Below, in pieces: positions 11,001 to 21,838 of a stretch of DNA of 64,000 bases. Both the position numbers and the translations under genes were made by a program. Origin of the DNA: Allodiplogaster sudhausi. Lineage: Eukaryota; Nematoda; Chromadorea; Rhabditida; Diplogasteridae. Below the pieces are notes generated by a model. The model saw nothing but the letters and a program-made list of their open reading frames with translations, searched no databases and was not told the DNA's origin. The stretch's first letter is position 1; every line of letters starts with the position of its first letter. The stretch lies in the NCBI GenBank assembly GCA_945643635.1, contig CALZFC010000006.1:2500001-2564000 (forward strand). The letters run 5' to 3'.

Positions 11001-13035
11001 GAGCGTAAAACTCAACAGTAATCTTCATATGTATTTTTATTTTTCCTAACCATCTCTCTAAAACACATGCTTTCTAGCCTTTGTATCAGGCAAAACGGCG
11101 CGAATTCAAACATGAGTTTTGGCTTATTTAAAGGGAGTGTGCTTAGTGTACACTAATTTCTCCTGAAGGATCTCCTCGAAACGTCGCGAATGTTCGAGCG
11201 CGCCGGCTGCGTTCTCTTGCCACTTCCGGGCGAGAGCGTCATGACCGAGCCACATTTTGATGGCAACATTAACCGTGAGTCTCTCTCTCCCTCTCTCTCA
11301 CTCTCTCGCCCTCTCTCTCTCTCTCTTCCTCTCCCTCATTCTCCTCTCTCTCTCTCTCTTGCTCTTTCTCCTCTCTTTCGCTTTACATCAGTGACAAACG
11401 ATATTATTTAAAGGCCTTTTTTTAAATAATAACAACTCCAGTATCGATGTCGCAGCTATAAGGTTTCCTCAATTAAGGGATATCTTTTAATGATGATTTC
11501 ATAAATTAAGACATTTCCCCTTTGGAATTAATTAAGTAAAAATTAAGAGATATCTCCCCGCTTTCTTGAACACGTCGGCGCCATGGCTGCCCACATGCTA
11601 TCATCTGGTGAGCTTTGTGGAAAGAAGATCAATGGGCAGCGCGCTACTGGTAGTCAACTTGTTCAATACTGCACGGTAAGCGATTACTTTTATAAGACAC
11701 AAAAAAGAACATGCACATCCGATACTCGTCGGGTTTACTCTCCAATGCACAGGCAATGGCTGCGTGCATCGCGCAGAACAGACGGCTCCTGCCGCAGGAT
11801 GTCGTCAGTGCGAATGCGCAGGTCGCAAGGCAATTCGCTCTTCAGGCCGGCGTAGACAAGTTCAGCGATATCATGAACCAGGTGCTTTCTATTTCTCTTC
11901 TGACGATTATGTGAAGCAACTTGTTTTGTAAACAAAATTCTCACATAAAAGATATTGTCATATCAACAAAATTGTCACTTCAACAGAACTTTCACATGAA
12001 CAAAATTGTGACATAAGCATAGGCGGATGTGATGTGAGAAAAGTCGCGCTAGACTGAATAGTTTGGACAGACAACAAAAGGCTTTCCATTTCCTAACGAT
12101 ATACAATCAGGAGTTGGCTCCCGGCATTCCGTTCTCATCAACAGAGCTGAATGAGAAGCGCGAGCTGGCGCTCCAGTTGGCTAGCCAGGAGATGTGGAGG
12201 TGCTCTCAAGTTCCATGATAATCTTATTTCTTATCTTTCGAAGTGTTAGAGCTAATTACTCTGAAAGACCAGATATATATCATTATAATACATTGCAGTT
12301 CTCCTCGCGCTCGTAATGTCTGCACTGAAGAAGACGAGAATTTGCTGCTTGCCAAAACGATGGTTAATTTATTTTATTTCATTATATATATATATATATA
12401 TTATTTATTTATTAAAAAAAACAACTCTCTCGTGGCTTCAGGAACTCTTTGCTAGAATGGAGGCACTTAATGACGAGCGATTGCGTGCTCAAGCGGAAAT
12501 CGAGGGAAGAGAGAGGCTTGAGGCACAGATGCAGGAGCAGGCTGAGGTGTTAATTTTATTATTTTTTATTATTCATTAGTTCTCTGTATTCTGGTCGATT
12601 AATTGAGATATGGCTATTTTGTAATCGATTACTCTCTTTCTTAAATAATAATTTTATTGTGAATTAAATTAAATTCTTCTTCAGATTCTACGTCGAATCG
12701 AAGAGGAGAACGAGGCGACGCGCCTTGAGATGATAAGAATGCAAAAGGCCATGGAAGAGGAGAGAGAGCGAGCTAGGGAGGCCGAGAGGCAGAGAGAGCG
12801 AGAGCGAGAAAGAGAGCGCGAGAGGGAGCGCGAGAGGCAGAGAGAAAGAGAGCGCGAGAGGGAGAGAGAGAGGGAGCGCGAGAGAGAGCGAGAAAGAGAG
12901 CGTGAACGAGAACGACCATATCCAGAGTGGACCTGCAGACCGCCAGAAAGGCCGCCCCCTCCTCTCTTGCAAATGTGTCGCCATGGTATGCTTCAAAGCC
13001 TGTGCCTCATCTGCCGCGTCGGCAACTGGTTCTAG
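5727..13035 (+). CDS. Atlastin/GBP-like GTPase A, 14 exons, about 554 aa
   Basis: Exons: 5727-5774, 6211-6309, 7095-7193, 9775-9924, 10118-10243, 10351-10428, 10770-10862, 11169-11274, 11548-11675, 11753-11881, 12111-12199, 12299-12362, 12442-12546, 12685-13035 (stop). All phases join. The start MPYGQRRTRASVRPVQ runs into IVSCAGDRLVLND, matching the PVQIV lead-in of atlastins. Exon 3 carries the P-loop GSARQGKS, with Arg at the position of the atlastin P-loop arginine. Exon 4 carries FAGFHF and DTQGVWMWGEP (switch I region; atlastins usually have DTTG). Exon 5 carries MDTQGLFD (G3) and exon 7 VRDWSF (G4 RD motif). Exons 8-12 correspond to the rest of the G domain and the helical middle domain. 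Exons 13-14 form a charged helix with a long Arg/Glu repeat and end in a proline-rich stretch and CRHGMLQSLCLICRVGNWF. No membrane hairpin is visible. Exon 2 uses a GC donor. The known role of atlastins is GTP-driven ER membrane fusion; without a hairpin the role here is open, possibly soluble and GBP-like. Confidence 0.88.
6310..7094 (+). other. Intron 2 of gene A, with GC donor and repeat fragments
   Basis: Starts GCAAGC instead of GT. The matching intron of gene B does the same. It contains the CATTTGAATTTGCGCCTTTTTGCC fragment of a dispersed repeat (6343-6366), a reverse copy near 6560, and a TATA-module copy near 6630-6705 (CTCTCCGGCGGTTTAGCGTT). The rest is AT-rich without genes. Just before it, 6060-6210 (end of intron 1) is AT-rich with a TAAT/AAAT simple repeat. 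Confidence 0.6.
7260..7450. repeat. Cluster of palindromic TTGTTTG motifs
   Basis: About nine occurrences of ATTGTTTG or its complement within 190 bp, including the 20-bp palindrome TTGTTTGATATATCAAACAA at about 7427 and a variant with GGCATATC near 7350. It lies in intron 3 of gene A. A second cluster with the same motifs is at 9405-9565, in the opposite orientation, near the other end of the same intron. The phrase CGCAGCGCAGCCGCG borders this cluster and its complement-like GGCGGCTGCGCTG borders the other, so the two may be ends of one element. Confidence 0.7.
7630..8326. mobile_element. Fold-back element with (CT)n core, intron 3 of gene A
   Basis: The left arm from about 7630 (TCTTTATAAGCGAACCAGGA, GTTGGATCCCTCGCATTTGT, AGTGACCTTTCCGTCTCTTT) repeats inverted in the right arm ending about 8326 (AAAGAGACGGAAAGGTCACT, ACAAATGCGAGGGATCCAAC, GTTCACTTATAAAGAGAAAG). 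Arms are about 260 bp. The centre, 7896-8045, is (CT)n. No transposase is seen. Target duplication was not identified. Confidence 0.75.
8327..9070. repeat. Tandem partial duplication and CT tracts in intron 3 of gene A
   Basis: CT-rich 8335-8410 and 8820-8880. A roughly 180-bp unit (CAGACCTCGGATG..., GTTCAGACTTACT, TACAACA..AATAGCT, AAAACCGCCTTT, GATAGAGAGAGA) occurs twice in direct orientation (about 8450-8590 and 8610-8750). 8940-9070 is GT/GC-rich with no recognisable gene. Confidence 0.55.
9071..9203. mobile_element. Small hairpin element (133 bp)
   Basis: Left end CCCACAAACCAGGTTAGCCAG and right end CTGGCTAGTTTGTGGG are inverted. Internal TTTTGCAGCTTTTG and CAAAAG/AGCTGCAAAAG segments also pair. 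The length and structure suit a MITE. No coding capacity. Confidence 0.5.
9405..9565. repeat. Second cluster of TTGTTTG palindromes
   Basis: Contains TTGTTTGATATGCCAAACAA twice (about 9408 and 9449) and TTGTTTGATATATCAAACAA once (about 9541), plus single half-sites, in 160 bp of gene A intron 3. It is the counterpart of the cluster at 7260-7450. Confidence 0.7.
12685..13035 (+). other. Last exon of gene A: Arg/Glu-repeat tail encoded by an interrupted GA tract
   Basis: Begins ILRRIEEENEATRLEMIRMQ, then about 45 residues that are nearly all alternating Arg and Glu with a few Gln/Ala, then PYPEWTCRPPERPPPP and LLQMCRHGMLQSLCLICRV. The DNA is (GAGAGC/GAGCGA)n. Unlike the pure (GA)n tracts nearby, it is regularly interrupted by C in CGC/CGA arginine codons, which keeps the R/E frame. 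Such ER repeats typically form stable single alpha-helices. The exon is repeated almost base for base at 38953-39303. Confidence 0.8.
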
Positions 13036-14158
13036 ATTGGATTCCCACTTGCGCTTTTAATGCTCGGAGATAGACTATCATTATCAGTAGGCAGAGTAAC
13101 ATTTCTAGTGATTGTATTCAAAAAGATTCAAATACTTCTATTTAATGTAAGAACTCTAATACAACGGCTACAGTTTGTATTTTTAAGGCATGAAATATTT
13201 ACTAAAAGATTGCTCCGGAGACTGTTGTTCACACCTTGAAAAAATCATCCGAGTTTGAGCGTGAATACGCTCTTGCGGCTGCAATGTTATTATAGTAGAT
13301 TTAAAGAGAAAAGAATATTTAAAACTGATTTTTTTTGTTGGACATGCTGCTTCGTTAAAAAAAATACTTTTGTTCACAAGGTGGTTTTCATATGAATAAA
13401 GAGCAATTAACGAACATGATATTGCTACAAAAGTGATGCGATGGCGACTGGCGTTAGTTACGTTAGGCAAATAATAAAACAAAAGCAAATAAGAAGTTGT
13501 TAAACGAATGTACGACTAATCTCTTTTCTTCAGTGTCATGTCTTTTTCCGAAGGAGATGCTTCATTCTTTTTGTGTTCTTCCTGGCACAGTTTCAGGTAC
13601 TAAATTTAAAAAAAAGTTTTATAGAAAACATTTTTAAGGGAAAAATCTCATAAAAATAGAGCAACATATTTATAGCCGTGGGAGATTTTACAATAAAATT
13701 ATTTGCGACAACAATCTATCTGTCCCCTAATATGTATTCTATACATTATCACTGTAGTTATTATTTTGGAAAATTCTATTCTACTTTATGGGAAAGTAGA
13801 ATACAAATTGCCGTGTATTTTAAGGTTATGTTAGTAATTAACCAAATCTGATTGTAATAGAAGAAAGTCAAACGGCCTTATTTGTTGCATATTTTTTTTT
13901 GCAGCGAGTGCGAAGTGGGCGGATGGTATCTAGAAATTAATTTAATTAAAATCATTTATAAATGTTAGCAATTGTGTACATCGATGGTTTCGCGAGACTA
14001 ATATCGTGTCGACCGCGTGGCAACGAAGGCGTCTGCGAGGATGGCGTCGGTGGCTGCGAGACTAATATCGTGTCAACCGCGTGGCAACGAAGGCGTCTGC
14101 GAGGATGGTATCGGTGGCTATGCAAATTGTTATATTATGATGTCGTTCCTCCCCGGAA
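12700..14158 (+). repeat. 3' duplication block, copy A (near-identical to 38968-40427)
   Basis: From within the last exon of gene A through the 3' region to TCGTTCCTCCCCGG, the sequence matches 38968-40427 with only scattered single-base differences. The flanking exons of genes A and B differ at many positions, and the sequence diverges abruptly after CCCCGG. The block includes an AATAAA at 13395-13400 (probable poly(A) signal), a copy of the repeat with TACTTTTGTTCACAAGGTGG, and the 64-bp tandem pair at 13992. No second gene is visible in it. Confidence 0.85.
13992..14119 (+). repeat. 64-bp tandem duplication
   Basis: Two consecutive copies (13992 and 14056) of a unit starting GCGAGACTAATATCGTGTC, continuing ACCGCGTGGCAACGAAGGCG and ending GTCGGTGGCT. 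Single copies occur near 18470, 28745 and 61025, and the pair recurs at 40261-40388. The unit is the start of the dispersed TE segment with CGTGGCAACG. Its open frames are not supported as genes. Confidence 0.75.
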
Positions 14159-14363
14159 AACGGGAGCACGATATTTTCAAGTTTAGTGATGTCTGCCGCG
14201 TCCATATCGCTTCTGCGGCATTTTTTTTAGTCTTCATTAATAGCATGGAAGCCACTGGAAGCCTAAGAGGAATGCTCGCTATTTTATCCTATTTAGTGTC
14301 CATTCTCGTGGTCAATAGCAACATGCAATAATTTGACTGAATTTTTTTCGCCGCTTAAATTGA

Positions 14364-14830
14364 CCTAAAAACATATTTTATACTGTCGTGGCGGGCAAAT
14401 TTCAACGTTCTATTTGAAACCATGGCCTTTCTAAACAATTGTACAAAAATTTGAAGTTAATTTGAACCTAGGGTTGTTAGATATAGTCAAAAATGTATTG
14501 TTTGGTATGTCATGAGAATTCATCATTTTGAGCTAAAAACATATTTTATACTGTCGTTGCGGGCAAATTTCAACATTCTATTTGAAGCGATGACCTTTCT
14601 AAACAATTGTACAAAATTTGAAGTTACTTTGAACCAAGGGGTGTTAGATATAGTCAAAAATGTATTGCTTGGTATGTCATGAGAATTCATTATTTTGAGC
14701 TAAAAACATATTTTATACTGTCGTGGCGGGCAAATTTCAATGTTTTATTTGAAGCCATGACCTTTCTAAGTATGTATACAAAATTTGAATATACTTTGAA
14801 TCTAGGGGCCTTAGATATCATCGAAACATT
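14364..14830 (+). repeat. 168-bp tandem repeat, about 2.8 copies
   Basis: Units begin at 14364, 14533 and 14700 with CTAAAAACATATTTTATACT. Each contains GGGCAAATTTCAA, GACCTTTCTAA and TTAGATAT. Spacing is 169 and 167 bp. The third copy is truncated where it meets the hAT element's target site. Non-coding. Confidence 0.85.
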
Positions 14831-14848
14831 GCCGGCAGCTGATGTGAG

Positions 14849-16143
14849 CAGAGATGTCAACGGGCCTAACATTTTTGGGCCGGCCCAAACTCTGGGCCCG
14901 GCCCGGCCCGTACTTTTCCGGGCCCTGGAATTTTCGGCCCGGCCCGGCCCGATTTTCAAGCTGAACTGATTTTTCTTAAAAAAATTTTCTTCAAGTGACT
15001 TTCTTCACTTTTTTTGCTCATTTATCATCATATATATGTTTTTTCTTCAAATGGCAAATCTTTGAATGATTGTTCATTAAATGATTTTCTTCAAGTGATT
15101 TTGGAGGTATAGTTATTTCACAGAAAGGAGATGTAAAGATTGAAGAGTGAGACTGTTGCTCGCTTTGATATTCAGTTCTTTTAATTATTTTGACCTCTTA
15201 ACACGAGGTTCTATTACTCCATTGTTCAGAAATCCAGCAGTGCATTAAAGGAGGTCTCCGACGAATAATTGCCATATCATTTTTTAAGCATGGATCAGTT
15301 CGTCTCATCGTAAAACATAGATAGGGAAAGTTTGAATGCATTTCATCTTATCATTCCAGAATTATAGTCATTTTAAATATCACGGGTAGAGAATTAGCTA
15401 CTGTAGTTCTTAGCAACCTCCTATTTTGCATCGCTCGATCGCCAACTCCAGCCATTTTGAAAAAAATAATGTGTGCATAGCAAAACCGAGGAAAGGAGAA
15501 CACCCTCCTTGGAAGTGTGCATATTGGAGCGCAACCGACATTGGCCGGATTTTTCTCAACAAGTCAGCACCCAAAGAAATTGTTTGGCCACTAATTTCTG
15601 TGGAGAGAGTGCAGGGCTGCAGCACTGAGATGAGAGGATCACAGCCTTCCCAAAACGTGACGGGCAGAGAACTAGGAATATTTTAGCCAGTGGCCGCTAG
15701 AGTCCCTTCCGTGCGGGACACTTCATGCTTCAAATGCCTATTTTGAATTGCTTGGCCAAACATTCGCCGGAGACTTCCTTTAAGAAATCATGGTGTTCCC
15801 TACGTCAATGCTTACTATTGACGGGGACTCTGTATAAAAAGTGGTAAACAAAGCTCATTTAAAACTTCAACATTAAAAACTTATCATAAGAAGAATTATT
15901 TGAAGGAAATCATTCAAGGAATTGCTATTTCAAGAAAAATCAGCAAAATATTTGAAGAAAAATCATTGAAATATTTAAAAAAAAACCAGTTGACCATACA
16001 CTACTTTCTCCAATAATCGGGCCCAATCGGGCCCACGGGCCGGCCCAACATTTCGTGGGCCCGGCCCGGCCCGGCCCGGGCCCACGGAATGTTGGGCCCG
16101 CCGGCCCATCGGGCCTCGCCGAGCCGGGCCGTTGACACCTCTG
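14849..16143. mobile_element. Non-autonomous hAT-type transposon, 1295 bp
   Basis: Perfect 8-bp direct duplication GATGTGAG at 14841-14848 and 16144-16151. Terminal inverted repeats CAGAGATGTCAACGGGCC (left) and CAGAGGTGTCAACGGCCC (right, read inward) differ at two of 18 bases. An 8-bp duplication with CA-G ends is the hAT superfamily signature. Subterminal regions are dominated by GGGCCGGCCCG motifs on both sides. No transposase frame is visible; the longest internal frame (15426-15686, 86 codons) has no hAT features. It must be mobilised in trans if at all. Confidence 0.9.
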
Positions 16144-16151
16144 GATGTGAG

Positions 16152-17387
16152 ACTCGCCGGCCCAAGCAATTATTTTTTTCGCAGAATCATGGGCCAGCGA
16201 ACAAAGGAGTGGAGCGAGATTTAAAATATTAGATTTAAAAATAAAGATAAAATTGTTGTGCTAAAAATAAAAAAAGAAAGTGTAAAGAAGTTAGTTGGGC
16301 ATCGCCTGTAGAGATAATCTGACCGGCCGAACTTCATTTGACACAACGACATGCATCGTCAGGCATACTGTGGGCGTCCCATACTCCCCAAGAATAAGCA
16401 TATTAAAAACCACTTTTAATGACTTAATTTCAATTTTGTTTGGGTTTCTGATTATAGATATGGTTTTCTCGTCACTGAAAATAACCAGAAACATCATTCG
16501 TTTACATTTCATTGTTGTTTGAAAAAATCATCTGCGGTCTCTAATTAAATAATGAATAAAGATACAGATTGTTTGTTAAAAAAGAGAGATTTTTTTCGTG
16601 AACATTCAGCATACATTTCACTGACAGAATGGGCATATCTATCGTGCAATGCTGGTTGTGAGACACCTATTCAAGTAGCAAAGACTCGCAAGAGCAGACG
16701 TAATTCTGTAGCTCAACTAGAGAGACAATGGTAAAGAAAATAAAAATACGGTGCGTGTGAGTTTCACTTGTATTCGAAGAAGATTGGCACGTTTGAAATT
16801 TTGAAACAAGGTCTGTTCTGAAAATTTTTTATCGAGTACGTTCCTAACATGCTTTTTAGTGTCCAATTTTCGAACATGATAATACATGTAGCAACTGGTG
16901 GATTAATCAGTCGAAGCAGCCCTTCTCGATGTAATCACGAAAAAGAGACAGGGAGAATATGAGAAGACTAAATTTTGCTGTGATGAATCTTAATTTTCAA
17001 CCAAAAATAACAGTTTTTTTTTAAATTAAAGAGTAATTTTTTGCTTTTTTTAATACAATGAAACCAACGTGTCAACATTAATGTAGGTCACTCCAAGACT
17101 CTCGCAACTTCGCAAACATTCAATTGTCCAGCGTTTTCGTACTCTTGCGGCGCAATCTTCCTCACAGCATATAGGCACAAAGAAGCATAGTTTTGGATGA
17201 TATAAACTGCCAATTTTTTTTAGCGATTTCAAATCTTACACATAATTACTTTCTGCCATCGCTCTCTTTCTAAACAAATTTAGCTCTGTGCAGAAGTCGA
17301 GATGTCATTTTGATAGTTGTTGGCGGTTTAGCTCTGCATCATTCTTGTATAAGCACTCTTCGCTTTGCATTGGTGATCAGTTGATGG
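16152..17387. repeat. AT-rich repeat fragments, no gene
   Basis: AT-rich sequence with fragments of dispersed families: GACATGCATCGTCAGGC near 16348, CATTCAGCATACATTTCACT near 16605 (a related piece at 48473), and a TATA-module copy on + at about 17290-17370 (GGCGGTTTAGCTCTGCATCA, TATAAGCACTCTTC). Short frames here are broken by stops and lack splice-supported continuity. Confidence 0.5.
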
Positions 17388-17975
17388 TTTCTTTGGATTT
17401 ATGATAATATGTATTTAGAAAGGCAAATATGAAAAGTGTGAAAGACGAAACATCAACAAGTGAGAAGGACATAAAAACCTGCGAGAGACACCGTGGCGAA
17501 AGTACCAAAGAGAATAAAGATCATCAAAGCATCACCAGTGCAGACACATAGAAAATATTCTCATCGAAATGCGGCCATCTAAACCGATTCTATTCCGTAG
17601 CTTCTTTTCTAAACTTGGCCTGCTAATTTCATTGAGGGCACTTGATTTTAGTATGGAGGACTCAATCTTGAATTCGTGCCTATTTGCCTGAAATAAGAGT
17701 ATAGAGAATGTGATTTAGGTTCAAAAAAATTCCGCAACGGTTCAAAAAAATTCAAATATAGTACGGTAGAGTTTAATGCAACTTTAACAAAAAAAATAAC
17801 CATTTATAGAATGCTGTGGTCGAGATGTCGCATTTTGTTGCTCCCCGCTGGTTTAGCGTTGCATCGTTCCTCTTTAAACTCCCTCTTCTCGTGCAATTCT
17901 GATTTGCCGATACGGCTTTCTGCGGACGAGCTAATAAAAAGTAAAAGCCTCAAAATTATCATATTTACATAATTA
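17388..17975 (+). repeat. Direct repeat, copy 1 (partner 20050-20635)
   Basis: Runs from TTTCTTTGGATTTATGATAA through GAAATGCGGCCATCTAAACC and TGAGGGCACTTGATTTTAGT to the TATA-module variant (CTGGTTTAGCGTTGCATCGT) and CATATTTACATAATTAT. It is repeated in the same orientation and order at 20050-20635 with small differences. No coding frame persists in both copies. Confidence 0.75.
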
Positions 17976-20049
17976 TCTCTTGTTCATCACTTTTTTTTCT
18001 TTTTTTTCCAGAGGATTCTTCCAGTTTCCTTGCTCTTCCTGGTACTGCTTCGTGTGATAACTAGAAAAAAAGTTTTCTTAAAAAAAATTCATTTAAAAGA
18101 AAGAATCATATAAATATAAAGCAACATGCTTATAGCCGAAGGAAAGTTCCCACAATAAAAATTATTCAATGGCGACGGCATTCCAGATCCCCCCTTCTTA
18201 CAATTAGTATTCCATTCATTCTCGTCTTATTGTTAGTTCTTATTCTTGCAAAAGGAATACTTTCTTCTACTTCTTTGTAAAGTAGAATGCAATAAATTTT
18301 GCCGTATGATTAAAGGTTATCATTCAGAGCACACGAAAAATAGAAGAGATAGCAACTGAAACGGCTTTGAATCGTATGTGCTTTTGTCTGAAAGTGGGCA
18401 AAAATTGTCTAGAAACTTAATTTGAATCATTTATCATTCTTAGCCAAGGTTTAATTATCGCGATGGTTCGGCTAGACTAATATCGTGTCAACAGATGTCA
18501 TTTTTCTCCTCCACGCGGTATAGCGTTGCATCATTCCTCCATAAGTTCTCTTCGCTTGGCATAGGTGATAAAGGGTTCAAAAAAGATTGGCTCACATAAT
18601 TCTATATCACAATCCAACTTTCGAGCATTATTATGATTGAAAGGGAAATTGATCCATGAAAATATTGACAGTTTAGCTCAATAAAATCTCGGGTAAGTAA
18701 CCGGCGGGGTACCAAAAATCATTGCAAGTGCCGAGAAGAGAGCTTATAGTGGAATGATGCAACGCAAAACCGCCGGAGAGGAACAAATTGACTTCTCGCC
18801 TTCAGCGAACAACTTCATTTTTCTCTTAAAAGAGCACAACTACATTGCAATATTCATGACCAATCACTTGCGTAGAAAATATACTTATTAAACTGCTCTT
18901 GCAATGCTTTGCTGTTCTTTTTATTACGATGGCTCTTTCCATTGTTTTCAGCTTAACTTTGCTGAATCCTTGACGTTCTTCTCTGTTCACGGAAAGAATC
19001 CCTTCTTGTTTTTTTTTTAAATACATAGTAGTCTGTATTTTACATCCACATTTTAAGGTGTAAAATTTCCTTTAGTAAAAATAAATGGTATAGTTCCAAT
19101 ATACCATTTTACCATTATGATCGTCTCATTCGCAGAATAATCGATCCAAGATTGATATGTATGCATATGCATGTTAATCTTGAATAAAAAAGGAGTTCAT
19201 GATTACAAATTTTCAATAATAATTCCTTATTTGCAATGACTAATCACGTTTTTTTCACACAAAAAATAAATTTCCTTTTCAAGATATTCCTTGTTTTGAT
19301 CTCACTTACCTGCTCACTCTCTAGCATATATCGCATTACCTAATTGTAAGCCTCTTCGGTAGCTGATTTAGGGCGGCCGTGAGCAGCCAGCGGATCGAGA
19401 ACGAAAAAGAAGATGCAGCCTTCAAAGAGCCACAAAAACTAACATTTGAATTCGCGCCTTTTTACGTGAGAACATCGCGAGAGAGCCTTTATGATTTAGA
19501 GAGAATAGTCAGATAGACTAAAACTAATTACAGTTGAGGTTATTTCTACTTTGTCGAGAAAAGTATCTGTATGCAAGTGGAGGAGTCATTTTGTAACTCT
19601 CCGATGCTTTAGCGCTGCATCATTCCTGTATAAGCAATCTTCGCTCTGCACTGGTGATTGTTGTTTGCATCGTAGGCGTATTAGGAATTATTCTTACCAC
19701 TTTTGATTACCGGGGGTGTCAAAAGAGGCTCATTCAAACATATTAAACGAAGTTCAATGCTGAAACTTTTTGTCTGAAATGTCTCAAAAATACCTATCAG
19801 AGTCCCATTTTGATTACGCGCGTAGAATACGAACAACTCGCGGATTAATCGATCCAACAGCAAAATATCAGCCGAGCTCGATGAAATCTCGAAAAAGAAG
19901 CAGGGAAAGGGTGAGATTGCAAATTTTCTGAGATGAATCTTTTTTTGCAACGACTAATCACTTTTCGTCGACAGTAATTTACAATTGTTTTTTCCTTTGT
20001 TTAATTTAATGAGAGTTAAAAGTCTGAGACTCTTGAACCTTTGCCTGTC
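17976..20049. repeat. Mosaic of dispersed repeats, no gene
   Basis: Contains a copy of the AGAGCAACATGCTTATAGCC family (18115), a TATA module on + (18490-18560) and on - (18735-18805), another + copy at 19575-19650, and CATTTGAATTCGCGCCTTTT at 19443. The + and - modules about 250 bp apart (18490/18805) form one short inverted-repeat unit. I see no gene. Confidence 0.55.
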
Positions 20050-21240
20050 TTCTCTTTGGATTTATGATAATATGTATTTAGAAAGGCAAATATGAAAAGT
20101 GTGAAAGACGAAACATCAACAAGTGAGAAAGAAATAAAAACCTGCGAGAGCGGCGAAAGTACCAAAGAGAATCAAGCAAAGCATCACCAGTGCAGAGGCA
20201 TAATTGAGGGCCGAAAATATTCTCTTCGAAATGCGGCCATCTAAACCGATTCTATTCTGTAGCTTCTTTTATAAACTTGGCCTACTAATTTTATTGAGGG
20301 CACTTGATTTTAGTATGGAGGACTTAATCTTTAATTCGTGCCTATTTGCATGAAATAAGAGTATAAAGAATGTGATTTAGAGACGAACAGCAATGGTTAC
20401 AAAAAGTTAAAACTAATATGGTAGAGTTTAGTGCAACTTTAAGAAGTAAAAGCAGCCATGTAATGCTGTGGTCGAGATGTCGCATTTTGTTGCTCCCCGT
20501 CGGTTTAGAGTTGCATCGTTCCTCTTTCAACTCCCTGTTCTCTTGCAATTCTGTTTTGCCGTTACGGCTTGCTGAGGAGGAGCTAATAAAAAGTAAAAGC
20601 ATCAAAATTATCATATTTACATAATTATGTTCCACCGTATTAACTGATTGTATTTCATCCGAACCAAGCGCTTCTCCACTGCCGACCGCGATGTTGTTCA
20701 TGGCGACGACTGCCTTCGAATTGACGCGAATGCGGAAGTTGCTCCGAGACTCGCCGGGTTTACCTTGAATGGGTAATAATTTTTTTCCAATAATAGTTTT
20801 GTAAAATCCTTTAATTGTAAATACTTACATATGTTCATACTATGTTCGGACAATGTGAAGTAGAAGTGAGACGGCTGATAATAGAAACAATTTTTTTTAT
20901 AGGACTATGTTCATATCTGATTATTCGGCATCTCTAGCAGTGAATAAAAAAGACAGCTTACAGAGGAATGATGAAACTCTTAACCGCCGGAGAGGCTTCG
21001 AAAGTGACTTCTCTAATTAAGCATACGACTATTGTTCTCTTTTGTCAGCGAAATTTTTCTCTTTTTACGGAAAGAATGTCTTGGGTTTTTTCTTAATTAA
21101 GATGTGTATTTATATTCGTATTTTAATGTGTACAATTTCTTTACTTATCTTAGACAAGAATACAAGTACATACATAGCTGTCTGTTCTCTTCTCAACCGC
21201 GTGGCAGCGGAGGATCTCTTCGGCGGCTCTGACAACATTC
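20050..21240 (+). repeat. Direct repeat copy 2 plus second duplicated segment
   Basis: 20050-20635 repeats 17388-17975. 20640-21240 repeats 24240-24930: both have, in order, the reverse-complement island (ACCAAGCGCTTCTCCACTGC), ATACTTACATATGTTCATAC, GAGACGGCTGATAATAGAAA, a minus-strand TATA module and AATTAAGATGTGTATTTATA. So this stretch is a chain of overlapping duplications, not a gene. Confidence 0.7.
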
Positions 21241-21767
21241 GCTATAACGGGCACCTAATTGTCAGAAAATTCGGCGACCGAGAGAACATCAAATTATAAC
21301 GCTTCTTTATTATTTTTATTATTATAAAAATCATGTTTTTTTTTGCAAAAAAGTTATTCGCCTTTCTACAGTCCCGCTCAACATTGTTGGGTCCGGTATT
21401 AATAGTATTAATAGTATTAATATAAATAATACAAACTAGAATAGCTCGCTGAATACGCATTTTCGTACCATTTCGCGTAGGAGTTTACCTATTACGAACA
21501 TGGAGATTACGACTGTGAAGACCGTTTTCAAAAATATGCTGAAATGTCAGAGATCTCATAATATTGCATTTAATTTGGCCGTGTTTGGGTTCCAAACAGG
21601 CTGGCTTCAACTCCTGGACTACAAAGTGCAAAATAAAGTGAAATTTTCAGAGCACTTCTTACCTTTTTTGAGTTTCTTGTATTATTTCTTTTGAGTTTCT
21701 AATTTTGTTTATGTATAAACGACGGAAAAAAAGCAAAATTTTTTTGCAAAAATCTGTTCTCAAAAGG

Positions 21768-21838
21768 GTATCGAACTGATACCTCGAGATTCCATGTGAA
21801 AGACTTACCAATACTCTACAGACGGTATAAACAGGTCT
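21768..21838 (-). other. tRNA-like (Pol III box) segment in left arm
   Basis: Read on the minus strand: GTAGAGTATTGGTAAGTC resembles a D-arm/A box, and GGTATCAGTTCGATACC gives a 5-bp T-stem with the B-box core GTTCGATAC. The acceptor and anticodon stems do not form a convincing cloverleaf. This fits a tRNA-derived SINE head rather than a functional tRNA. Confidence 0.35.

Noticed and set aside
13962..14331. Frames of 74-104 codons over the 64-bp tandem repeat
   Set aside because: They are a by-product of a duplicated 64-bp DNA unit. The frame changes between the two copies, and the same DNA occurs elsewhere as a repeat fragment.
14690..14959. Gly/Ala/Pro-rich frames around the GGCCCG blocks (also 15975-16169)
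   Set aside because: They lie across the ends of the hAT element. The composition explains the frames, and they cross the target-site duplication.
15426..15686. 86-codon frame inside the hAT element as a possible transposase fragment
   Set aside because: No hAT transposase motif or zinc-finger pattern is visible, and no neighbouring frame continues it.
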